From Sulfurimonas sp. (GTDB taxonomy: Bacteria; Campylobacterota; Campylobacteria; Campylobacterales; Sulfurimonadaceae): DNA of 7,145 bases. Below, piece after piece: positions 1 to 6,521 of this stretch. How positions within the stretch are numbered: position 1 is the first letter of the stretch; every line of letters begins with the position of its first letter. The DNA lies in contig NVUO01000025.1 of the NCBI GenBank assembly GCA_002733155.1, positions 116-7,260 of the forward strand, read 5' to 3'. Under the pieces are notes generated by a model. It ran no database searches. It was not told where the DNA came from and saw only the letters and a list, made by a program, of their open reading frames with translations. The position numbers and the translations under genes are program-made.

Positions 1-1245
1 ATAATCTATCATTTTACTAGATTCTTCTTGATATACAAATCTGTAAAAATACCTAGGTTGTACTGTCATTATAAAATTAATAGCTTTTTTATTTTTATAT
101 TCTTTTCTTTCATCTTTAAGTAAAGGTAATACTATTGTATCCTTTTCTATCCATCCAAAAGTATAGTATATATCTGAAAAATTTTTTTCTATATTTTCTG
201 GTATATTTATTTTATCGACACCTATATTCCCACCATGTTGACCATATAGTACCTTCATATTATTATAATTTTTTGCTACATAAAACTTAAAAATCTCATT
301 TCCATGTAAAGCATTTACACTATATATAGCATTTGGTACTGGTATCTGTAAATTTCTAACTTGCTTATCAAATTGCTCATAAAATTCAAGATATATTAAA
401 GGAAAATTATGAATAAAGGTTTTGTAGATTAAACTTTCAAATTTATCTTTTACTTTAACGTTAAATATCTGTTTTCGTTTTTCAAAATCTACTTTATTAT
501 CTACAAAAATATCATATTTAAAATTATCAAAAGAAAATAAAAAATTGGATTTTAATGATAATTTAACTATTTTAATTAAAATATTATTTTTAAAATAAGG
601 AGCTACTATTAAAATATTTTTTTTACAAAATAGTTTATTTAGCCGTTTTGAAAAGTATCTAAATACAATTTCTTTCTTTGTTGAAGATAAGTTTATTTTT
701 GTAGTTAATAACTCTGTATTGTATTCAATATCAAAATTTTCAATCTGTAAAAATTTAATTATTTGTGAATATATTTGTAAATTATATTCATCATTATTTA
801 CAATACTATTTAAGAAGGTATTTGGAATATTTATATATTGATATTGTTCTTCATTAAGAGTATAGGTATATAAATTGTTAAATTTACTATTTGCTAGTTC
901 TAAATGCTTATATTTATCGTATATAATTTGTATATAGACTAAAAGCCAAGGCTTTAAAAGCATATCCCAATATTTAAAATCCTTATCTATATGATTATAA
1001 TTATTTAAAATATAAATTAATTTTTTTAACACTGACTGGTAAATACTTTCACAATATTTAATACCATTATCAATCTCTTTTTCATCTTTCCATATATAAT
1101 CCAAAGTTTTAAAATTTAATTTTTTATATTCTTCTTTTCTGTCATACAGTTTACACCATTCTCCTAAAAATAAACCTCTTTTTGCAGTTTTTTCCCAAAA
1201 GCTTTCTAATGCTGTTGTAGCTAAAAATATTTGCTTATCACTCAT
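1..1245 (-). CDS. LIC12162-family putative surface-glycan transferase (3' end cut by window)
   Basis: My own translation gives 415 uninterrupted codons from ATG at 1245 to base 1, so the C-terminus lies outside the window. The N-terminus reads FLATTALESFW (residues 7-17) followed by GLFLGEWCKLY (24-34). This is the opening I associate with the LIC12162 family, first noted in Leptospira O-antigen regions. Later marks are an NILIVAP strand (210-216), LYGQHGG (333-339), FGW (363-365) and a PRYFYR motif (397-402), which look like the two halves of a GT-B-type transferase. I recall family members as near 580-600 residues, so about two thirds is present. The biochemical activity is not established for the family; sugar transfer to a surface polysaccharide or flagellin is inferred. 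The first 8 bp (ATGAGTGA) overlap the end of the upstream acyltransferase gene and no strong Shine-Dalgarno is visible, which suggests coupled translation. Family assignment is fairly sure; function is not. Confidence 0.85.
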   Translation of the reverse strand, partial: MSDKQIFLATTALESFWEKTAKRGLFLGEWCKLYDRKEEYKKLNFKTLDYIWKDEKEIDNGIKYCESIYQSVLKKLIYILNNYNHIDKDFKYWDMLLKPWLLVYIQIIYDKYKHLELANSKFNNLYTYTLNEEQYQYINIPNTFLNSIVNNDEYNLQIYSQIIKFLQIENFDIEYNTELLTTKINLSSTKKEIVFRYFSKRLNKLFCKKNILIVAPYFKNNILIKIVKLSLKSNFLFSFDNFKYDIFVDNKVDFEKRKQIFNVKVKDKFESLIYKTFIHNFPLIYLEFYEQFDKQVRNLQIPVPNAIYSVNALHGNEIFKFYVAKNYNNMKVLYGQHGGNIGVDKINIPENIEKNFSDIYYTFGWIEKDTIVLPLLKDERKEYKNKKAINFIMTVQPRYFYRFVYQEESSKMIDY

Positions 1246-1768
1246 TGTTTCTATACTTTATAAATCTTGCTGGCACTCCACCATATATAGAATATTCTTT
1301 ATCTAAAAACTTATTAACTACACTATTTGATGCTATAATAATTCCTTTAGCTATATTTATTTCTTTACTTCCAGAATTTATAACTACACCATTACCTATC
1401 CAAACATCTTCATTTATAGTTAACTTATTTGATGTAAAAAGTTGTACATTTATAGGTATTGAAATATCTTTAAAACCATGGTTAGCTGTCATGATATTAC
1501 AGTTTGGCCCAATCATAACATTGTCTTTTATTATAAGTTCAGAATGCGAATTTACTATAGTAAACCTACTAATACTTACATTATTTCCAATACTTAATCT
1601 CCAAGGGTAAAAAAATTGAACTCCAGTATGTGCAACAAAATTATCACCACAACTTTTAGAGAGTATTTTTATGTATATCTTTCTTAATAAGTCACCTACT
1701 ATGGTAGGTGTATAAGCTATAATATCTATGATTATCTTGCTATATACCCATACGAAGATGTGTTTCAT
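1238..1768 (-). CDS. Hexapeptide-repeat (LbH) O-/N-acyltransferase, WbbJ/maltose-acetyltransferase-like
   Basis: This 176-residue protein probably moves an acetyl group from acetyl-CoA to a sugar hydroxyl or amine on a surface glycan. The first 40 residues are hydrophobic and basic (IIIDIIAYTPTIVGDLLRK), as is common in O-antigen and colanic-acid acetyltransferases. Left-handed beta-helix turns follow, such as LSIGNNVSIS (58-67), LIIKDNVMIG (78-87), LTINEDVWIG (116-125) and INIAKGIIIASNSVV (137-151). The expected catalytic histidine is H97 in TANHGF. The C-terminus ends with YGGVPARFIKYR (162-173), the usual family closure. The length is normal for the family and all key parts are present. 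The ATG overlaps the upstream stop as ATGA (4 bp), and the end overlaps the next gene by 8 bp. The acceptor sugar cannot be told from the sequence. Confidence 0.93.
   Translation of the reverse strand: MKHIFVWVYSKIIIDIIAYTPTIVGDLLRKIYIKILSKSCGDNFVAHTGVQFFYPWRLSIGNNVSISRFTIVNSHSELIIKDNVMIGPNCNIMTANHGFKDISIPINVQLFTSNKLTINEDVWIGNGVVINSGSKEINIAKGIIIASNSVVNKFLDKEYSIYGGVPARFIKYRNNE
1693..1710. repeat. 7-bp perfect inverted repeat with 4-nt loop inside the acyltransferase gene
   Basis: CACCTAC and GTAGGTG are exact inverted copies flanking the loop TATG, at about codons 20-26 of the hexapeptide acyltransferase. The stem is unusually GC-rich for this window and would form a short hairpin in the mRNA roughly 60 nt after the start codon. 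No U-tract follows it on the transcribed strand, so it is not a terminator. It may be chance, since it falls inside a conserved-looking coding stretch (YTPTIVG). Confidence 0.4.
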
Positions 1769-3384
1769 TTAATTTCTTTAAAATCATTTATTATACTTAT
1801 TATACTTTTATTTATTAAATCAATACTATCAATATCTACAGCTATCTTACTAATATCTTTTTTATCTAAAGTAAACCTATATTTATCTTCAATCAATACT
1901 TTGTACATAGTAGATGGGTCGTCAAACCATAGAATATCTTTATATTTATATACAGGGGATCCTTTATACATACCATTAGTGAAGTAATACGCTTTTTTTC
2001 TTTCTAATATTGCTAATGAAGATGCAGAAGATGGTCCGAAACTTATAACTGTATCATATTTATATAAAGCAGTTGATATATTTTCGTTATTATTTACAAT
2101 TGTATTATTTTTAATAAGCTTATTAAATCTATCAAGAGAACTTCCAAAAAGAACTTCTCTATAATATTTTATAGATATATCAGACTTACCTTTAAATTTC
2201 AAATCCATTTTCACTAAATTATTGATACATTTTTCAAGAAAAATTAAAAAATTTTCGAAATCTTTATCTTTATGAGTAGGTGTCTGTACATTAAAGGAAT
2301 TAAATGTAATTAGAATGTTTTTTTCTATATTTATACTTTTATTATCAACTTTTTTATTTAGTAAAGGAGATCCTGAAATAAATACTTTCTCACAATCATT
2401 ATACCTATAATGATGTTTTACTACATATTCACTCCAAACAAATAAATAGTTATGATTAATAAACTGTGATATTACTAAATTATTAATAAGATCAGACCAA
2501 GTAATTACAATGTTTTTTCTATTATATTCAGCTAATACATATCGTTCTACCGCGTGTGTAACATCTGTCCTACTCCAATATATATCAAAATCAAATTGGG
2601 AGTTTAAAGAAACATACTTAAATCCACTCACCAAAAGATGTAAGTTTACATCATCATAGATAAATGAAAATTTATAAAATAATTTATAATATTTAAATAA
2701 GTTTTCAAGACCATATATTCTATTTTTTCTAATAAATATATTTTCTGCTTTATCTTGAATATCATAACTCCAATATGAAATATTTTTTTTAATATCTTGT
2801 GATATTGGAAATAAATTCTTTTTTTCAAAAAAAGAGTTTATATCTTGAAAAAAAATATTCCTAGGTTTGTTTACTTTCTTAAATCTCAAGTAAAATATAG
2901 CACTACTCATAACTACTAGTTGAATTAAAAAAATAATAGGTTTTACAATATAGTGTATATTACTACTAATATTAATTATACTATCATCTTTTAAATACCC
3001 TTTTGATTTAAGAAAGTCTAATAAATTATTATCTTCAAAAACGTAAAATTTACATTTCTTAGATATATTCAGGTTTAAATAATCTGAATATGAACTTAAC
3101 AATGTCACTATCTTTTTTGCATATTCATTATAATAATATGGTTTAATTAACTTAGAAATATTTTTATTGTATTTAGAATCTATATATTCTTTAGCCATAT
3201 CCGCAGATACTTGATGTATATTAAAAAACTCTTGTGTCTCTATCTTTGATTCTATCTTTTTAAAAAAATAAAGCTTATTTTTCCATTGTATATCAAAAGA
3301 GTAGGTTTTACCTTTAAATAAATAAATTTTACAAAATAAAGAATTTATAATATTTACAGATGAACCAAAATATGAAATTTTCAA
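1765..3384 (-). CDS. Large GT-B-like protein of unknown specificity with one membrane segment; TTG start
   Basis: I do not recognise a named family for this 539-residue protein. The C-terminal half looks like a GT-B glycosyltransferase: a Rossmann-type strand NILITFNSFN (356-365) and DTVISFGPSSASSLAILERK (444-463), which resembles the nucleotide-sugar-side loop (GP-S/T-S, then Leu/Glu) of CDP-glycerol- and capsule-type transferases. LFVWSEYVVKHHYR (314-327) followed by VFISGSP (334-340) resembles the linker of surface-carbohydrate synthesis proteins. The N-terminal half has no recognised motif apart from a hydrophobic segment at about 146-167 (VKPIIFLIQLVVMSSAIFYL) followed by basic residues, which could hold it at the inner membrane. 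The start is TTG at 3384, 4 bp after the previous stop. No in-frame ATG lies upstream before a TAA, and the next ATG (codon 63, base 3198) would remove a plausible beta-strand start (KISYFGSS). Its stop overlaps the acyltransferase ATG. A glycan transferase is the best guess. Confidence 0.8.
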   Translation of the reverse strand: MKISYFGSSVNIINSLFCKIYLFKGKTYSFDIQWKNKLYFFKKIESKIETQEFFNIHQVSADMAKEYIDSKYNKNISKLIKPYYYNEYAKKIVTLLSSYSDYLNLNISKKCKFYVFEDNNLLDFLKSKGYLKDDSIINISSNIHYIVKPIIFLIQLVVMSSAIFYLRFKKVNKPRNIFFQDINSFFEKKNLFPISQDIKKNISYWSYDIQDKAENIFIRKNRIYGLENLFKYYKLFYKFSFIYDDVNLHLLVSGFKYVSLNSQFDFDIYWSRTDVTHAVERYVLAEYNRKNIVITWSDLINNLVISQFINHNYLFVWSEYVVKHHYRYNDCEKVFISGSPLLNKKVDNKSINIEKNILITFNSFNVQTPTHKDKDFENFLIFLEKCINNLVKMDLKFKGKSDISIKYYREVLFGSSLDRFNKLIKNNTIVNNNENISTALYKYDTVISFGPSSASSLAILERKKAYYFTNGMYKGSPVYKYKDILWFDDPSTMYKVLIEDKYRFTLDKKDISKIAVDIDSIDLINKSIISIINDFKEIK

Positions 3385-3402
3385 TTGTTTATTTTTCTTT
3401 CC
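3382..3402 (-). promoter_or_regulatory. Weak ribosome-binding region and TTG start of the 539-residue gene
   Basis: On the minus strand GGAAAG (3402-3397) lies 12 nt before TTG (3384-3382), farther than the usual 5-9 nt. The previous gene's TAA (3391-3389) lies between them. This layout suggests that ribosomes finishing the oxygenase gene reinitiate at TTG, so the downstream protein would be made at a lower level than its neighbours. The start is inferred from reading frame and spacing only. Confidence 0.45.
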
Positions 3403-4237
3403 ACTGTATTTTTGGTTTTTTATTTAAAAATGATCTTATCTTAGGAAGTATTTCCTTGTTATATCTTTGTAAATTAAATGGAGTAAGATGTTCATACTTT
3501 GTCCCATTACTATATAAACCATTGTCTGCTATATCATCATATCTAACAAGTACAGTCCATCTAGCCCATTCTTGGTCTTCAAATTTTGGAGATGTATGAA
3601 ATACCATTCTATTTAATGCTATTAAATCACCCTCATCTACTATTGCTTTTTCTACAATAGGGTATTTATCCTTTAATTTTTGAGGTACACAAACATTATA
3701 TACACCATTTTCTTCATCTATATATTCTTCATGCCTTACAGCACCCTCTTTATGAGAATATTTATGATAACTAACAGCTGATTTCTCACCTACAAAATGA
3801 AGTGGGAACCAAAATGTAACACTGTTTTTAGAATTAAGAGAATTTATATCTTGATGAGTACATTGAAAAAATAATTTTTCCCACGGCATATACATCTGTA
3901 CCTTTATCTCTCTTACACTAGGTTTTTTTATACCTATGTTCTTTGCAAACTCCCTTAATATACTTAAGTTTGCCAACTGGTAAAGTGAAGGAACCCTTTG
4001 TATATACTGATATATTAAGTTTCTTTTACTTGGATCATCATCTATTATTTTCCATAAACTTTTAGTGGTTTCTTTAACAAAACTATTTTTTGTACCATCG
4101 TAATTAATATTTTCTGTAGATACTTCATCTATAACATCTATAATTTCTTGTCTTAAATTATTTATGATATTTGTATCGATTACATCCTTTATAATTGTTA
4201 AACCATTTTCTTTATATAGATTTGAACTATTTTCCAT
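3389..4237 (-). CDS. PhyH-like Fe(II)/2-oxoglutarate-dependent oxygenase
   Basis: This 282-residue protein belongs to the phytanoyl-CoA dioxygenase-like group, which uses Fe(II), O2 and 2-oxoglutarate to hydroxylate or oxidise small substrates. The iron-binding triad is visible: H128 and D130 in CTHQDINS, and distal H214 in MVFHTSP. R226 in WARWTVLVRYD (224-234) is the likely 2-oxoglutarate carboxylate ligand, 12 residues after the distal His as expected. The N-terminus (YKENGLTIIKDVID, 8-21) is the usual PhyH opening, and GDLIALN (203-209) is the strand before the distal His. The length is typical and no key residue is missing. Its ATG lies inside the end of the GNAT gene (11-bp overlap), with AAAGAG 7 nt upstream as a modest ribosome-binding site. 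Placement among sugar-modifying genes suggests a sugar nucleotide or lipid-linked sugar as substrate. This is inferred; the family also acts on amino acids and lipids. Confidence 0.9.
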   Translation of the reverse strand: MENSSNLYKENGLTIIKDVIDTNIINNLRQEIIDVIDEVSTENINYDGTKNSFVKETTKSLWKIIDDDPSKRNLIYQYIQRVPSLYQLANLSILREFAKNIGIKKPSVREIKVQMYMPWEKLFFQCTHQDINSLNSKNSVTFWFPLHFVGEKSAVSYHKYSHKEGAVRHEEYIDEENGVYNVCVPQKLKDKYPIVEKAIVDEGDLIALNRMVFHTSPKFEDQEWARWTVLVRYDDIADNGLYSNGTKYEHLTPFNLQRYNKEILPKIRSFLNKKPKIQWKEK

Positions 4238-4757
4238 TTTTGTACTCTTTAAATAATATTGAATATATTAGTAGATTATTGTAATGTCCATTTATCCATA
4301 TAGATTCTCTTTTACATCCCTCTTTAATAAACTCCAAACTTTCATATAAAGATATTGCAAATTTATTTTGTTCAGCTACATATAGTTCTATCCTATTAAC
4401 ATTTAAATTCATAAATAAGTGTTCTATTATTAATTTACTAGCTTCTTTTGCATATCCATTACCTCTATATTTAGAATTTAACAATATGCCAAAAGAACAA
4501 TGTCTATTTGTAGGATGAATGTCTGTTACCCTTATATTCCCTATATGTTCATCACTATTATTAAATATTGATAAAAAAGTACCAGATACATTATCTATAT
4601 ACTCTTGTAAATCTTTTTTATTTATAGGGAATCGTCCTAATTCATCTATGTATTTCAGTTCATTTACTTCATTAACCATATCTAAGTAATTGTCTAAATT
4701 ATCATTCAAGGATATTTTTTTTAAATATATTCTCTTAGATTCTAAAAATTTAGTCAT
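4227..4757 (-). CDS. GNAT-family N-acetyltransferase (RimJ/RimL type, Acetyltransf_3-like)
   Basis: This 176-residue protein should transfer acetyl (or another acyl) from CoA to an amine. It opens with LESKRIYLKKISLNDN (5-20), the standard RimJ/RimL-type start. The acyl-CoA pyrophosphate loop is YRGNGYAKEAS (97-107), matching R/Q-x-x-G-x-G/A. The C-terminal part NRIELYVAEQNKFAISLYES (121-140) continues into LEFIKEG (141-147), the usual motif B and Asn-plus-Tyr end of the fold. The length is normal. Members found in glycan loci, such as PseH and related enzymes, acetylate amino-sugar nucleotides, and that role fits here better than ribosomal-protein acetylation because the gene overlaps both its neighbours (8 bp with the carbamoyltransferase, 11 bp with the oxygenase). 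The substrate is inferred from context. There is no strong Shine-Dalgarno, consistent with coupled translation. Confidence 0.92.
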   Translation of the reverse strand: MTKFLESKRIYLKKISLNDNLDNYLDMVNEVNELKYIDELGRFPINKKDLQEYIDNVSGTFLSIFNNSDEHIGNIRVTDIHPTNRHCSFGILLNSKYRGNGYAKEASKLIIEHLFMNLNVNRIELYVAEQNKFAISLYESLEFIKEGCKRESIWINGHYNNLLIYSILFKEYKNGK

Positions 4758-6519
4758 ATTTTATTACCATAAAATTGTTTAAAACTAAACCGTATAACCA
4801 ACTATTTTCTAATACGTAAACAGCCTCTTTAGGAGTATTAACAATTGGGAAACCATGAAGATTAAAACTAGTATTTAAAATAGCACCTCTGCCTGTAAGT
4901 TTTTCAAACTCTTCCATAATCTCATACATATCAGAATTTAACTCTTTTGATAACATCTCTGGTCTGGCACTTTTGTCTGCTGGGTGACATGCAGCAGTCA
5001 TTGCCTTATATCCTTCTTTTGTAGTATCAAAACCAATAGTCATATATTCAGAATTGATATTTTTAGGATTAATAAGATATTTGTTAATATATTTGTCCAT
5101 GATTATTGGAGCAAATGGCATCCAAAAGTCTCTATTCTTTATCATTGTATTTATAGTTTCTTTAACCATTAAGTTTTTAGGATCAGCTAATATAGACCTA
5201 TTCCCAAGTGCTCTTTGCCCAAACTCCATTCTACCAGCACATCTTGCTAAAACTTTGCCATCAAAAAGATGTTTAGCAATATCTTTTGCTCTTGGATTTT
5301 GAATAATGTGATATTTTTCTTTATTAAGTAACTCAACAACTTTTTTTTCTTCTTTTTCTGTAGTATTTTGACCTAAATATAAATTTTTTATAGGAAAAAT
5401 ATTATGATCCCAATTATTACTTACTTCTTCAGCCATACATATACCAGAGCTAATAGCCATTGATTCATCACTAGCACTTCCACCTATAAACATATCTTTT
5501 ACTTCATCAAGTTCGGCTATTTTACCCATAGCTTTAATATTCATAGCTACACCACCAGATAGTACAATTTTACTAATTCCAAATTCACTTATAGAATTTT
5601 TAACCCATGTAACTAAAAGGTCTTCTACCCAAGCTTGTAGTCCCCATGCGATATTATCAAATCTTATACCCTCTAGTTTATCTCTAAACCAATAATAACC
5701 ATCTTTAGGTTCCTCTTTCCATTTAAAATCTAGTCCATCCACATATAATGTACTTGCAAAAATATCATAAGCTTTTTTTGCATATTTTTCTTTACCATAT
5801 GGAGCTAAACCCATAACCTTAAATTCGTGTTCATTTGGTTTCATACCAAGTAATAAAGTTATAAATCTATATATTCTTGCTATATTACATTTATTTGTCT
5901 CATAAACTCTATTATATTCTCCATCTTCGTTAAAAATACCAATAGTTGCATTTAAACCATCACCATGCCCATCTATAGTAAAAGCTAAAACTTTTTCATT
6001 TCTGAAATTTGATGCATAATATGAATAATAAGCATGTGCCTTATGATGCTCTATTCTTTTAACTTTGTTTACATTTATATTTAGATAATTTGCTAGTATC
6101 TTTTCTCTATCTTCTGAAAAAGTTTCAGGATGAGCTTCCGCATCCCTCCAATAATCTTTTGGATATTGATTATAGTCTAACAAATCTTTTACTATATCTA
6201 AATAATTAATATTTTTATTTTCATATAACCTTGGTTTCCAATAATATTTTTGTGTACTTATATAATTTTGAATACTCCATAAAGACGGTCTACTTAGCTG
6301 ATGATGAAAATCCTGATGTATAGAAGCAATAGCTACATAATCCAAATCAGTTGATTTAATTCCAGCCTCTTTTAAACAATAGTCAATTGCTTTTTGAGGA
6401 AATGAATCATCATTCTTAACTCTTGAATATCTTTCCTCATGAGTAGCCGCAACAACAACATTATCAACTAAAATAGATGCACTTGAACAGATTCCCCAGT
6501 ATATAGACAATATTTTCAT
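4750..6519 (-). CDS. O-carbamoyltransferase, NodU/CmcH/TobZ family
   Basis: This 589-residue enzyme should use carbamoyl phosphate and ATP to make carbamoyl-adenylate and pass the carbamoyl group to a hydroxyl, probably of a sugar. The N-terminal Kae1-like domain carries EERYSR (28-33), the metal-site motif EHHKAHA (157-163), TIDGHGDG (181-188), KVMGLAPYG (234-242), LSGGVAMNIKA (320-330) and GGSASDESMAISSG (346-359). The C-terminal YrdC-like domain carries GRMEFGQRALGNRSILADP (429-447), FWMPFAPIIM (465-474) and ILNTSFNLHGFPIVNTP (547-563). All these blocks are intact and the length is typical. One oddity is the N-terminal block, which in many members reads HDSAAA but here reads GICSSAS (residues 9-15), suggesting a distinct subclade. 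It starts 2 bp after the radical SAM gene with a strong ribosome-binding site. Family assignment is very sure; the carbamoylated hydroxyl is unknown. Confidence 0.97.
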   Translation of the reverse strand: MKILSIYWGICSSASILVDNVVVAATHEERYSRVKNDDSFPQKAIDYCLKEAGIKSTDLDYVAIASIHQDFHHQLSRPSLWSIQNYISTQKYYWKPRLYENKNINYLDIVKDLLDYNQYPKDYWRDAEAHPETFSEDREKILANYLNINVNKVKRIEHHKAHAYYSYYASNFRNEKVLAFTIDGHGDGLNATIGIFNEDGEYNRVYETNKCNIARIYRFITLLLGMKPNEHEFKVMGLAPYGKEKYAKKAYDIFASTLYVDGLDFKWKEEPKDGYYWFRDKLEGIRFDNIAWGLQAWVEDLLVTWVKNSISEFGISKIVLSGGVAMNIKAMGKIAELDEVKDMFIGGSASDESMAISSGICMAEEVSNNWDHNIFPIKNLYLGQNTTEKEEKKVVELLNKEKYHIIQNPRAKDIAKHLFDGKVLARCAGRMEFGQRALGNRSILADPKNLMVKETINTMIKNRDFWMPFAPIIMDKYINKYLINPKNINSEYMTIGFDTTKEGYKAMTAACHPADKSARPEMLSKELNSDMYEIMEEFEKLTGRGAILNTSFNLHGFPIVNTPKEAVYVLENSWLYGLVLNNFMVIKYD

Positions 6520-6521
6520 AT

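Noticed and set aside
1245..1610. Open plus-strand frame of 121 codons opposite the acyltransferase
   Set aside because: It is antisense to a clear hexapeptide-repeat gene, has no recognisable domain, and its hydrophobic composition is what the reverse of an AT-rich Ile/Asn-rich gene gives.
1760..1987. Plus-strand frame of 75 codons opposite the 3' end of the 539-residue gene
   Set aside because: Antisense shadow with no motif, no credible ribosome-binding site, and against the direction of the operon.
2646..2828. Minus-strand 60-codon frame inside the 539-residue gene
   Set aside because: Same strand but out of frame within a longer continuous gene; Lys/Ile/Tyr-rich with no motif.
2783..2855. 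Homopolymer runs of 7-8 A or T in the 539-residue gene (others at 617-624, 4715-4722, 5341-5348) as phase-variation tracts
   Set aside because: Runs of 8 A/T are expected by chance in Lys-rich AT-rich coding DNA, all frames are intact, and phase-variable tracts in such bacteria are usually longer G/C runs.
3360..3599. Plus-strand 79-codon frame across the junction of oxygenase and GT-B-like genes
   Set aside because: Antisense to the conserved C-terminal part of the oxygenase, which includes the distal His and Arg region; no support of its own.
4984..5302. Two overlapping plus-strand frames opposite the carbamoyltransferase C-terminal domain
   Set aside because: They lie opposite strongly conserved motifs of the carbamoyltransferase and have no independent domain.
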